Positions 1 to 7,139 of a stretch of 64,000 bases of DNA are shown here, piece by piece. The stretch covers positions 372,001 to 436,000 of the forward strand of contig NZ_FNZF01000002.1 of NCBI RefSeq assembly GCF_900109165.1. The letters are read 5' to 3'. The translations under genes and the position numbers were made by a program. This stretch comes from Bhargavaea ginsengi (GTDB lineage Bacteria; Bacillota; Bacilli; Bacillales_A; Planococcaceae). Each line of letters starts with the position of its first letter. Position 1 is the stretch's first letter. The notes below the pieces were generated by a model, which had not been told where the DNA came from, did not search any database, and saw nothing but the letters and a program-made list of their open reading frames with translations.

Positions 1-144
1 AAGGGCCTGGCGGATGAGGGGGGCCGCCTCATCATAGCGTTCCTCGGAGACCGCGCGCAGGCCATCATCCATCAGCCGTTCGAATGTACCCGGCATCACG
101 ATGACCTTGCCGTGTTTTCTGAGCTGGCGTCTCTTCCTGCGCAT
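1..144 (-). CDS. TPR-type protein, N-terminal fragment (YsoA-like)
   Basis: The first 48 residues of a minus-strand gene run off the left edge. The product begins with a very basic stretch (MRRKRRQLRKHGK) followed by helical sequence containing RYDEAAPLI, which looks like the start of a tetratricopeptide-type helix pair. An AGGGGGTGG ribosome site sits 5 bases before the ATG. In B. subtilis the TPR protein ysoA lies on this side of ysnB, so a YsoA-like protein is the best guess; function is unknown and only the N-terminus can be judged. Confidence 0.5.
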   Translation of the reverse strand, partial: MRRKRRQLRKHGKVIVMPGTFERLMDDGLRAVSEERYDEAAPLIRQAL

Positions 145-252
145 CAGTCCCACCCCCTTCTTTTCATCAATGATAGCATAGCCGCAAGACGCTGTGCATA
201 TGCTTTTGCGTCACGCAAAATCCCATGTAAAACGGTTTCCCGGCCGAAAAAC

Positions 253-277
253 AAAAAGCACCGCCTCCGGCGATGCT
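253..277 (-). terminator. Intrinsic terminator after tRNA-Arg
   Basis: Nine-base-pair stem (257-265 with 269-277, one G-T pair) with a 3-base loop, followed on the minus strand by TTTTT. It lies 5 bases beyond the tRNA 3' end and would end its transcript. Confidence 0.85.
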
Positions 278-282
278 TCTGA

Positions 283-356
283 CGTCCCAGGAGGGATTCG
301 AACCCCCGACCGACAGCTTAGAAGGCTGTTGCTCTATCCTGCTGAGCTACTGGGAC
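283..356 (-). tRNA. tRNA-Arg (anticodon TCT)
   Basis: The 74-base cloverleaf has an acceptor stem GTCCCAG/CTGGGAC, a D arm with AGCTCAGCAGGATAGAGC, an anticodon loop CTTCTAA with anticodon TCT, and a T arm GGGGGTTCGAATCCC. The anticodon reads AGA/AGG arginine codons. The discriminator base is G and no CCA is encoded. It stands alone between its own promoter (396-424) and a terminator. Confidence 0.95.
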
Positions 357-395
357 AAGGAAAAGGCAACCTTCCGGCTGCGCAAGACAAAGATA

Positions 396-424
396 ATTAT
401 AGGGTCCTTGCCGATGAAAGTCAA
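396..424 (-). promoter_or_regulatory. Sigma-A promoter for tRNA-Arg
   Basis: On the minus strand TTGACT, a 17-base spacer and TATAAT lie 40 bases upstream of the tRNA. The -35 box overlaps the stop codon of ysnB, so the tRNA is separately transcribed at the end of that gene. Confidence 0.75.
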
Positions 425-942
425 CGGCGTTTCTTAAAATCAGTAAAGACAGCTGTATCTGCCACTTTTCCGTCGGGATGAAGGAAGCTGACCGAGACAC
501 CGCCGGCCTCCCCTTCGATCACCGCATAAGTTGCCGGACGCCCTGACGGAGGCCTGTGGGTGCTGCCCGGATTCACATAAAGGACGCCGTTCTGCACTTC
601 GGCACCATACAGGTGGGTATGGCCGAACAGGACAATGTCCGCACCGGTTTCTTCTGCCCGATACTGGATGGGCAGCATGCCGGACTTGACCCGCTCCAGA
701 TGGCCGTGCGTGACGAGCACCCGGAACTCTCCCGCCTCAAACATCCGATGCTCCTGAAGTCCGTCAGGGTCACAGTTGCCTTTGACCGAGATCATCTGTC
801 CGAGCAGTTCATCATGCGCGGAGAGTTCACTGTCTCCGCAATGGACGAGATGATCCGCGTCAAGCTGCTTGTCCAAAAACTGCCGGACCGTTTTCACGTC
901 ACCATGGGAATCGCTCATCACTGCAATCCGCCAAACGGTCAT
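421..942 (-). CDS. ysnB: YfcE/MJ0936-type metallophosphoesterase
   Basis: A 173-residue calcineurin-like phosphoesterase of the small YfcE family, expected to bind two metal ions and hydrolyse phosphodiesters; the physiological substrate is not known. Visible metal-ligand blocks in order are DSH (11-13), HCGDSE around D37, GNCD (55-58), THGH (78-81) and GHTH (107-110). Its ATG overlaps the rdgB stop by four bases (ATGA), so the two are translationally coupled. The order rdgB-ysnB is the same as in B. subtilis, which supports the symbol. Confidence 0.9.
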   Translation of the reverse strand: MTVWRIAVMSDSHGDVKTVRQFLDKQLDADHLVHCGDSELSAHDELLGQMISVKGNCDPDGLQEHRMFEAGEFRVLVTHGHLERVKSGMLPIQYRAEETGADIVLFGHTHLYGAEVQNGVLYVNPGSTHRPPSGRPATYAVIEGEAGGVSVSFLHPDGKVADTAVFTDFKKRR

Positions 943-1544
943 GGCCTTTCCCCGAACACTTCACCGGCTTTTTCTTCAAGCTTGCGGATGGCTTCGCCCC
1001 GGTGTGAGACAGCCGCTTTTTCTTCAGGGGTCAGCTGGGCCATCGTCCGTTCTTCTGTCGGCACATAAAAGATTGGATCATAGCCGAACCCGTTTTCCCC
1101 TGCCGGTGCCCTCAGGATGCGCCCTTCACATGCCCCTTCGAAAAATCGTGTTTCGGTTCCTGGTGCGGCAATGGCAAGCACGCACACAAAGCGTGCAGTG
1201 CGTTCTTCGTCCGGTACTGCAGACAGGTCGGAAAGCAGCTTCTCGATATTCCGTTCATCTGTAGCCCCCTCGCCGCTGTAGCGGGCAGAATAGACACCGG
1301 GCTTGCCGTCCAGGGCATCCACGGATAGTCCGCTGTCATCCGCAATCACCATTTTGCCGAGCTGTGCGGCCACCGTCTCGGCCTTGAGTGCGGCATTTCC
1401 CCTGAATGTTGTGCCCGTCTCCTCGATATCGAGATCAGGCGCCACGTCGAAAAGTGTCAGAACCCGGATTCCATACGGGGATAACAGCGCTTCAAAATCC
1501 TTTGCCTTTCCCCTGTTTTTCGTTGCGATGATCACTTCATTCAT
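939..1544 (-). CDS. rdgB: dITP/XTP pyrophosphatase (house-cleaning NTPase)
   Basis: Ham1/RdgB family enzyme of 201 residues that hydrolyses non-canonical purine triphosphates (dITP, XTP) to monophosphates, keeping them out of nucleic acid. The N-terminal ATKNRGKAKDF substrate loop, the DDSGLSVDAL metal-binding block and VYSARYSGEGATD are all present. The ATG at 1544 is preferred because GGAAGGAG precedes it by 8 bases; a GTG three codons earlier overlaps that ribosome site. In B. subtilis rph lies directly upstream in the operon, but here it is missing and a MarR gene is next. Confidence 0.93.
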   Translation of the reverse strand: MNEVIIATKNRGKAKDFEALLSPYGIRVLTLFDVAPDLDIEETGTTFRGNAALKAETVAAQLGKMVIADDSGLSVDALDGKPGVYSARYSGEGATDERNIEKLLSDLSAVPDEERTARFVCVLAIAAPGTETRFFEGACEGRILRAPAGENGFGYDPIFYVPTEERTMAQLTPEEKAAVSHRGEAIRKLEEKAGEVFGERP

Positions 1545-1653
1545 CAGAACCACTCCTTCCGCACGGCATTTGCCGTCTCATCGTATCATAACCGTTCCGG
1601 GACGGCGAAAAACCCGAAGCTCCACCGGCTCCGGGCACTTTGCCGCCCAACAA

Positions 1654-2151
1654 TCATCGTTGTGTATTTTTCAGTTCCATTCTTCGCTTCCTGCCTTCTT
1701 TCATGCCTGCATGCAGCTTGGACAGCATGCCGGAAAGCAGGACGACTTCCTCTGCCGAAAAGTCGGACAGCACGGCCTGGAGATCCTTCTGCCGTTTTTC
1801 GATGACTTCCTGGATGATGCGCTCCCCGTCCTCGAGCAGATGAATCCGGACGACACGGCGATCCTGATCGTCACGCACCCTCTTTACAAGGCGGTTCTTC
1901 TCCATCCTGTCAACGAGATCGGTTGTCGTCGAAAAAGCCAGATACATCTTGTTCGACAAGTCGCCGATCGTCATGTCTCCGTGTTCGAGCAGCCATTGCA
2001 GTGCCACGAACTGGGGTGGAGTAATCGGATAATTGTCAAGAATCTCCCGACCGCTCTGTTTGATCAGTGCCGAGATATGCCGAAGCTCTTTTTCGACGAA
2101 CGCGATTTCTTCCCCGTCGTGCTGCAGGTCCTCTCCGTTCAAGCCAGCCAT
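1654..2151 (-). CDS. ysmB: MarR-family regulator (YsmB-like)
   Basis: A 165-residue winged-helix MarR protein. The DNA-binding part reads LEHGDMTIGDLSNKM, then STTTDLVDRMEKN (recognition helix) and the wing VKRVRDDQDRRVVRI. The C-terminal helices would form the dimer interface. The start at 2151 is chosen because GGGAGTGGTGAG lies just upstream; reading further upstream only adds non-conserved residues. It follows gerE as in B. subtilis. A 37-bp inverted repeat immediately upstream (2166-2202) is a likely self-operator. Ligand and targets are unknown. Confidence 0.85.
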   Translation of the reverse strand: MAGLNGEDLQHDGEEIAFVEKELRHISALIKQSGREILDNYPITPPQFVALQWLLEHGDMTIGDLSNKMYLAFSTTTDLVDRMEKNRLVKRVRDDQDRRVVRIHLLEDGERIIQEVIEKRQKDLQAVLSDFSAEEVVLLSGMLSKLHAGMKEGRKRRMELKNTQR

Positions 2152-2165
2152 CAACTCACCACTCC

Positions 2166-2202
2166 CGAAACCGTTTGAATAGTTACATTGTGAACGGTTT
2201 CG
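2166..2202. promoter_or_regulatory. Inverted repeat, candidate MarR operator
   Basis: Perfect 10-bp arms CGAAACCGTT and AACGGTTTCG separated by 17 bp sit between the gerE stop and the ysmB start. On the minus strand TTGCCA and CACAAT spaced by 17 bp overlap the element, so a regulator bound here would block a ysmB promoter. Auto-repression by YsmB is inference; a long-looped RNA hairpin is the alternative. Confidence 0.5.
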
Positions 2203-2221
2203 TGCGGAATGGCAAGTATAT

Positions 2222-2446
2222 TTAGTCAAGCGAGAGTTCCGAAAGCCGGAGAAGCTCGACTATTGCCTGAGCGCGTCCGGATACCCCTAACTTCTGAATG
2301 GTGTTTGAAATATGATTCCGGACGGTCTTTTCGCTGATCCCCAGCTTGGCTGCAATTTCTTTCGTTGTGTGATCCTTCACCAACAGCTGGAAGATTTCTC
2401 TTTCCCTTCCGGTCAGCAATGAACGATGATGCAGCTCATCCGCCAC
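2222..2446 (-). CDS. gerE: Spore-coat gene regulator GerE
   Basis: A 74-residue LuxR-type helix-turn-helix protein without a receiver domain, the size and layout of GerE. It reads LLTGREREIFQLLVKD, then TTKEIAAKLGISEKTVRNHI, then QKLGVSGRAQAIVELLR, near-identical in pattern to the B. subtilis protein as I remember it. GerE acts late in the mother cell to tune sigma-K genes, including coat genes. The start codon is GTG with GGGGAGGGG upstream. A CATANNNTA sigma-K type -10 lies upstream (2476-2484), matching its known expression class. Confidence 0.95.
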   Translation of the reverse strand: MADELHHRSLLTGREREIFQLLVKDHTTKEIAAKLGISEKTVRNHISNTIQKLGVSGRAQAIVELLRLSELSLD

Positions 2447-2475
2447 GTAGCGCCCCTCCCCTCAACTCTTCATCG

Positions 2476-2503
2476 TAGAGTATGAAGGGACGGGTCCGGC
2501 GGT
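2476..2503 (-). promoter_or_regulatory. Sigma-K type promoter of gerE
   Basis: On the minus strand CATACTCTA fits the CATANNNTA -10 of sigma-K, with an AC dinucleotide 17 bases upstream as the -35. The predicted start site is about 25 bases before the gerE GTG. gerE is a sigma-K gene in B. subtilis. Confidence 0.6.
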
Positions 2504-2530
2504 GACGGCGTTTGCCCGGCTTTCGAATGT

Positions 2531-2992
2531 TTATCGGACGATGGAAGATGCGGCACCGAGTGCATCAAGTGCCTTGTCGGACCAAGGCAGCGGTTTTCCT
2601 GTCTTCCTGCTGACCTGGACAATCGTTCCCCGGCCGGTAAATGCAGGCTCCCCGTCAGGGCCGGCCGCCAAGTAATGGATGTCCAGGGAAGTGCTCCCGA
2701 CCCTTGCCGTTTTGACGTGGATATCCAGTTGCTCATCAAAAAACACCTGTTTCAGGTAATCGCATTGCAGATCTGCGACGACCGTGATTGCGCCCTCCTC
2801 CGAATCCAGCCAGTTTTCCATGAGACCGAGATGTTTCAGATATTCGATCCTGGCATGTTCAAAATAAGTGAAGTTGACCGTATTGTTCAGGTGTCCGAAC
2901 ATATCCGTCTCGGAAAAACGGACGGTGACCGGAACCGAAAAGTTGAATCCCTGCTTCCATTCCTCGAAATCTCCGATGTATGATGCCCTCAT
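2531..2992 (-). CDS. ysmA: Acyl-CoA thioesterase, hot-dog fold (YsmA)
   Basis: A 153-residue 4-hydroxybenzoyl-CoA-thioesterase-like hot-dog protein. The typical N-terminal pattern is present: VRFSETDMFGHLNNTVNFTY, with the D and H-N residues of the active site, then FEHARIEYL. It would hydrolyse acyl-CoA esters. The ATG follows GGAGG by 9 bases. It sits between gerE and sdhB as in B. subtilis. Its promoter carries a near-perfect FadR box (3015-3032), suggesting control by long-chain acyl-CoA along with the beta-oxidation genes; the true acyl substrate cannot be read from sequence. Confidence 0.85.
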   Translation of the reverse strand: MRASYIGDFEEWKQGFNFSVPVTVRFSETDMFGHLNNTVNFTYFEHARIEYLKHLGLMENWLDSEEGAITVVADLQCDYLKQVFFDEQLDIHVKTARVGSTSLDIHYLAAGPDGEPAFTGRGTIVQVSRKTGKPLPWSDKALDALGAASSIVR

Positions 2993-3014
2993 GATCCTTT
3001 TCCTCCAATCAAAA

Positions 3015-3032
3015 TGAATGACTATTCATTCT
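3015..3032. promoter_or_regulatory. FadR box upstream of ysmA
   Basis: TGAATGACTATTCATTCT matches the Bacillus FadR operator consensus TGAATGAMTANTCATTCA at 17 of 18 positions. It lies just downstream of the predicted -10 and 22 bp before the ysmA ATG, the position expected for repression. Confidence 0.75.
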
Positions 3033-3035
3033 ACT

Positions 3036-3063
3036 ATGATAACAGATGGAGTCCCGGTTGGAA
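3036..3063 (-). promoter_or_regulatory. Predicted sigma-A promoter of ysmA
   Basis: On the minus strand TTCCAA, 16 bases, TATCAT. The -10 abuts the FadR box, so FadR binding would occlude the start site. Confidence 0.45.
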
Positions 3064-3133
3064 ACAGAAGGCATGCCCCTACTATATAAGTCAACGACCG
3101 GATGTGACACGGCATGGACGCTCGTTTCGGGCA

Positions 3134-3174
3134 TAAAAAAACCCCCGCATTCCGGACAGGCCGGTGCGGGGGTT
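3134..3174 (-). terminator. Terminator of the sdh operon
   Basis: Ten-base-pair GC-rich stem (3140-3149 with 3165-3174) followed on the minus strand by a run of seven T. It begins 10 bases after the sdhB stop. Confidence 0.9.
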
Positions 3175-3184
3175 GTGCGCAGCA

Positions 3185-3985
3185 TCAGTCGACCATGTGG
3201 TCGGAGCCGAAGAAGCGCTTGAAGGAATAAACAGATGCCGCGCGGTTCATCGCAGCGATCGAAGTAGTGAGCGGAATGCCTTTCGGGCAAGCGACCACAC
3301 AGTTTTGCGAGTTACCGCATTCTGCGAGACCGCCGTCCTGCATAAGGGCATCCAGGCGCTCGTCACGGTTCATCGCGCCTGTCGGGTGCGAGTTGAACAG
3401 ACGGACTTGAGAAATCAGCGCAGGGCCGATGAAGTTCGTCTTGTCGTTGACGTTCGGGCATGCTTCGAGGCAGACGCCGCAAGTCATGCACTTGGAAAGC
3501 TCATATGCCCACTGGCGCTTGCGCTCAGGCATACGCGGGCCTTCTCCGAGGTCATACGTACCGTCGATCGGAACCCATGCTTTGACCTTCTTGAGCGAGT
3601 CGAACATGACTTCACGGTCAACGACCAGGTCGCGGACGACCGGGAACGTACGCATCGGTTCAAGCGTGATCGGCTGGGTCAGCTGGTCGACAAGCGCCGT
3701 ACACGACTGGCGCGGGCGGCCGTTGATGACCATCGAGCAGGCACCGCAGACTTCCTCCAGGCAGTTCATTTCCCATTGGATCGGGGAAGTCTGCTTACCT
3801 TCAGTGTTCACCGGGTTCCGGCGGATTTCCATGAGCGCCGAAATGACGTTCATGTTCTGGCGGTAAGGGACTTCGAACGTTTCCCAATAAGGGCTCGATT
3901 CCGGGCTATCCTGACGCTGGATTTTAAAGCGGACGGTCTTAGCGGCCGTCGCCTCATTCCGTTCCTTTACAGCAGTTTCAGCCAT
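3185..3985 (-). CDS. sdhB: Succinate dehydrogenase iron-sulfur subunit
   Basis: 266 residues, slightly longer than the B. subtilis protein. It carries the electron chain of complex II: the [2Fe-2S] ligands C75, C80, C83 and C95, then the ferredoxin-like C166-C169-C172-C176P and C223-C229-C233P clusters. It bridges SdhA to the membrane anchor. A 16-residue N-terminal extension is not conserved. It is the last gene of sdhC-sdhA-sdhB and is followed by a strong terminator. Confidence 0.97.
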   Translation of the reverse strand: MAETAVKERNEATAAKTVRFKIQRQDSPESSPYWETFEVPYRQNMNVISALMEIRRNPVNTEGKQTSPIQWEMNCLEEVCGACSMVINGRPRQSCTALVDQLTQPITLEPMRTFPVVRDLVVDREVMFDSLKKVKAWVPIDGTYDLGEGPRMPERKRQWAYELSKCMTCGVCLEACPNVNDKTNFIGPALISQVRLFNSHPTGAMNRDERLDALMQDGGLAECGNSQNCVVACPKGIPLTTSIAAMNRAASVYSFKRFFGSDHMVD

Positions 3986-4010
3986 TGTTATACGTCTCCT
4001 TTCGCAGAGA

Positions 4011-5762
4011 TCAGTGCTTCGATGTATAGTCGCGCTTACGCGGCTTGATCAGGGATACATCGACATCGGCATACTCGAACTTCGGTGCGTTGGCGCCGCC
4101 GTTGAACGAAGCCATTGTCGTCTTCAGGAACTCTTCATCGTTCCGCTCAGGGAAGTCCGGCTTATAGTGCGCGCCGCGGCTTTCGTCACGGTTAAGTGCT
4201 CCGATTGTAATGACCCGTGCCAGGTAAAGCATGTTCTTCAGCTGGCGGGTAAATGCCGCACCCTGGTTGGACCAGCGGGAAGTATCATGGACGTTGATAT
4301 TTTCGTAGCGTTCGAGGAGTTCCTGGATCTTGTAGTCCGTCTCCTGCAGCTTGTCATTGAAGCGGACGACCGTGACGTTATCGGTCATGATCTCGCCGAG
4401 TTCCTTATGAAGGACATAGGCGTTTTCCTTGCCGTCCATCTTCATGATGTCTTCCCACTTCTGCCCTTCCGACTTGATTACGTTATCGTAGATCGTCGAA
4501 GATAGGTCTTCGGCATGCTTGTCGAGGCCAGCCATATACTTGACGGCGTTCGGCCCTGCAACCATACCGCCGTAGATTGCGGACAGGAGGGAGTTCGCAC
4601 CAAGACGGTTTGCGCCGTGCATGGAGTAATCCGCTTCACCTGCAGCGAAGAGGCCCGGGATGTTTGTCATCTGGTCATAGTCGACCCAGAGGCCGCCCAT
4701 CGAGTAGTGGACCGCAGGGAAGATCTTCATCGGCACTTTGCGCGGATCGTCGCCGGTGAATTTCTCATAGATTTCAATGATGCCGCCGAGCTTGATGTCG
4801 AGCTCGCGGGAATCTTTGTGGGAGAGGTCAAGGTATACCATGTTCTCGCCGTTGACACCGAGCTTCTGGTTGACGCACACATCGAAGATTTCACGAGTCG
4901 CGATATCACGCGGTACGAGGTTACCATAAGCCGGATATTTTTCTTCGAGGAAGTACCAAGGCTTGCCGTCCTTGTAAGTCCATACACGGCCGCCTTCGCC
5001 GCGTGCCGACTCGGACATGAGACGGAGCTTGTCATCCCCAGGGATTGCCGTCGGGTGGATTTGGATGAACTCGCCGTTCGCGTAGGTTGCGCCCTGCTGA
5101 TAAGCGATTGCTGCAGCGGAGCCTGTGTTGATGACGGAGTTCGTCGATTTACCGAAGATGATCCCCGGTCCGCCGGTTGCCAGGATCACGGCATCCGAAC
5201 GGAATGTCTGGATTTCCATCGTTTTCAGGTCCTGCGCGACAACGCCGCGGCAGACTCCTTCCTCGTCCTGGACGATTCCGAGGAACTCCCAGTTTTCATA
5301 CTTCTTGACGAGGCCTTCCACTTCAAAGCGTCGGACCTGCTCGTCCAGCGCGTAAAGAAGCTGCTGGCCGGTCGTCGCGCCGGCAAAAGCCGTGCGGTGG
5401 TGGAGCGTTCCGCCGAAACGGCGGAAGTCGAGCAGACCTTCAGGAGTCCGGTTGAACATGACGCCCATCCGGTCCATCAGGTGGATGATTCCCGGAGCCG
5501 CTTCAGCCATCGCTTTTACAGGAGGCTGGTTCGCCAGGAAGTCACCGCCGTACACGGTGTCATCAAAGTGGATCATAGGGGAATCGCCTTCCCCTTTCGT
5601 GTTGACCGCACCGTTGATGCCGCCCTGCGCACAGACGGAGTGGGAACGTTTTACAGGAACGAGGGAGAACAATTCGACAGGTGTGCCTGCTTCGGCAGCC
5701 TTAATCGTCGCCATCAGGCCGGCAAGGCCGCCGCCGACGACGATCAACTTGCTTTTCGCCAT
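4011..5762 (-). CDS. sdhA: Succinate dehydrogenase flavoprotein subunit
   Basis: 583 residues; oxidises succinate to fumarate in the TCA cycle and respiratory chain on the cytoplasmic face. Seen: FAD-binding IVVGGGLAGL near the N-terminus, the SVCAQGGING segment, active-site regions HPTAIP and ESARGEGG, and GANRLGANSLL near residue 400. The ATG at 5762 is favoured: GAGGAG precedes it by 11 bases, while a GTG four codons earlier overlaps that site. Encoded between sdhC and sdhB. Confidence 0.97.
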   Translation of the reverse strand: MAKSKLIVVGGGLAGLMATIKAAEAGTPVELFSLVPVKRSHSVCAQGGINGAVNTKGEGDSPMIHFDDTVYGGDFLANQPPVKAMAEAAPGIIHLMDRMGVMFNRTPEGLLDFRRFGGTLHHRTAFAGATTGQQLLYALDEQVRRFEVEGLVKKYENWEFLGIVQDEEGVCRGVVAQDLKTMEIQTFRSDAVILATGGPGIIFGKSTNSVINTGSAAAIAYQQGATYANGEFIQIHPTAIPGDDKLRLMSESARGEGGRVWTYKDGKPWYFLEEKYPAYGNLVPRDIATREIFDVCVNQKLGVNGENMVYLDLSHKDSRELDIKLGGIIEIYEKFTGDDPRKVPMKIFPAVHYSMGGLWVDYDQMTNIPGLFAAGEADYSMHGANRLGANSLLSAIYGGMVAGPNAVKYMAGLDKHAEDLSSTIYDNVIKSEGQKWEDIMKMDGKENAYVLHKELGEIMTDNVTVVRFNDKLQETDYKIQELLERYENINVHDTSRWSNQGAAFTRQLKNMLYLARVITIGALNRDESRGAHYKPDFPERNDEEFLKTTMASFNGGANAPKFEYADVDVSLIKPRKRDYTSKH

Positions 5763-5815
5763 TCTATCTTTCACTCCTCAGTTAGATCAAAGTAGGTGAC
5801 ACGGGACGCCAGTCA

Positions 5816-6421
5816 TCACACGAATGCGAAGATGGCGCGGATGCCGATCACGGACAGGACGAGGAACAGGCCCATCATGACCAGCGTGGAGATGCGCTGC
5901 GAGCGCGGAGACTGTGTGATGCCCCATGTGACGAGGAACGACCAGAAGCCGTTAGCCAGGTGGAATGTTGCTGCAATGACACCGGCCAGGTAGAACGCGA
6001 TCATGAACGGATTGGCAAAGATGTCCGCCATCATGTCGAAGTTCACTTCGGCGCCAAGCGCCTTCTGGATACGTGTCTGCCAGATGTGCCAAGCGATGAA
6101 AATCACGAGGAATACACCTGTGATACGCTGCAGCAGGAACATCCAGTTCCGATATGTACCGTAGCGGTTCGTGTTCGGCTTCGAGGTGAATGCGATGTAC
6201 AGGCCGAAGAACGCGTGGAACATGAGCGGGATGTAGATGACAATCCACTCAAGCCATAGGACAAAAGGCAAATTGCCCATGAAATCCGACGCAGTGTTGA
6301 ATGCCTCGACACCCTGCGTTGCAAAGTGGTTGATCACCAAGTGCTGCGTGAGGAACAGGCCAATCGGGATGATCCCCAAAAGCGAGTGCAGCCGGCGCAA
6401 GCCAAAATCAGAATCTCTCAT
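5816..6421 (-). CDS. sdhC: Succinate dehydrogenase cytochrome b558 subunit
   Basis: 201 residues with five hydrophobic helices, the length of the Bacillus di-heme anchor SdhC. Histidines for the hemes are visible in RRLHSLLGI, TQHLVINHF, MFHAFFG and FIAWHIWQ. It passes electrons from succinate to menaquinone. The start at 6421 is supported by AAGGGGGG upstream. It heads the operon; a promoter at 6538-6566 gives a leader of about 110 bases, long enough for post-transcriptional control. Confidence 0.95.
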   Translation of the reverse strand: MRDSDFGLRRLHSLLGIIPIGLFLTQHLVINHFATQGVEAFNTASDFMGNLPFVLWLEWIVIYIPLMFHAFFGLYIAFTSKPNTNRYGTYRNWMFLLQRITGVFLVIFIAWHIWQTRIQKALGAEVNFDMMADIFANPFMIAFYLAGVIAATFHLANGFWSFLVTWGITQSPRSQRISTLVMMGLFLVLSVIGIRAIFAFV

Positions 6422-6494
6422 GAAATCTTTTACCCCCCTTAGTACTGACAAACAGGCAGGCAAGGACGCCCCCACCTGGTGGCAGAAGCGGACA

Positions 6495-6523
6495 TTGACT
6501 GCTTATTTCATCATGATTACAAT
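6495..6523 (+). promoter_or_regulatory. Sigma-A promoter toward yslB
   Basis: TTGACT, 17 bases, TACAAT on the plus strand. It lies inside the transcribed leader of the divergent sdhC gene, and gives yslB a leader of about 130 bases. Confidence 0.55.
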
Positions 6524-6537
6524 AATAAGACATGACC

Positions 6538-6566
6538 ATTGTACTCCTAGAGTAAAGTGAAATCAA
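6538..6566 (-). promoter_or_regulatory. Sigma-A promoter of sdhCAB
   Basis: On the minus strand TTGATT, 17 bases, TACAAT. Predicted start near 6531, within a base or two of the predicted yslB start running the other way. Confidence 0.6.
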
Positions 6567-6661
6567 GATGACGGTCACATTTTCGACAAAAGCCGCGTCA
6601 GCGGTTCCGGGGCAGCTAAAAAGCTTCCGGCAAAGTTTTTTAACGGAAGAGGCGAACATAA

Positions 6662-7078
6662 ATGGAGTTAAAACCGGATCAGGAAAAAGTGGAACAAGCA
6701 GGGCCGACAGCGTTCGGCTATGCCCTATTCCGCGACCATATCCTTCCTTCCGTCCTGGGCAGGCATGAAGAAGAAATCCTCTACTGGGCAGGCAAAGAAT
6801 TGGCCTCGACATTCCCGTTGTTCGAAATGGATGAAGCACCCGGCTTCTTCCGGGAAGCCGGGTGGGGAGAACTCGCGCAGGAGTCATTGGGCAAACGGGA
6901 AATCGTCTATATTCTTTCCCCCGATCCGGAGCAGGTAAAAAAAGGGACTCGCTGCTATACGGCGGAAGCCGGATTCCTGGCAGGCCAGTACCAGAAAATC
7001 AATGGCAAGAATTCCGAATGCAGACCGGAACCCGATCGCAGGCAGGGAATCGTTAAACTGATCCTGGCCTGGGAATGA
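6662..7078 (+). CDS. yslB: YslB family protein (DUF2507)
   Basis: A 138-residue soluble protein of the YslB family, recognised by FGYALFRDHILPSVLG, LYWAGKELA, EMDEAPGFFREAGWG and the C-terminal LAGQYQ. The family resembles V4R/heme-NO-like small-molecule sensor folds by remembered annotation; its function is unknown. It sits next to sdhC as in B. subtilis but on the opposite strand from its neighbours, and is closed by a bidirectional terminator. Confidence 0.85.
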   Translation: MELKPDQEKVEQAGPTAFGYALFRDHILPSVLGRHEEEILYWAGKELASTFPLFEMDEAPGFFREAGWGELAQESLGKREIVYILSPDPEQVKKGTRCYTAEAGFLAGQYQKINGKNSECRPEPDRRQGIVKLILAWE

Positions 7079-7093
7079 TTCACGAAAAACAAT

Positions 7094-7135
7094 AAAGATG
7101 CCGTGCGACGATACCCTGCCGCACGGCATCTTTTT
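7094..7135. terminator. Bidirectional terminator yslB / DUF1992 gene
   Basis: Thirteen-base-pair perfect stem (7094-7106 with 7121-7133) flanked by T runs on the plus side and an A-rich stretch giving U-rich RNA on the minus side. It separates convergent genes. Confidence 0.85.
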
Positions 7136-7139
7136 GATG

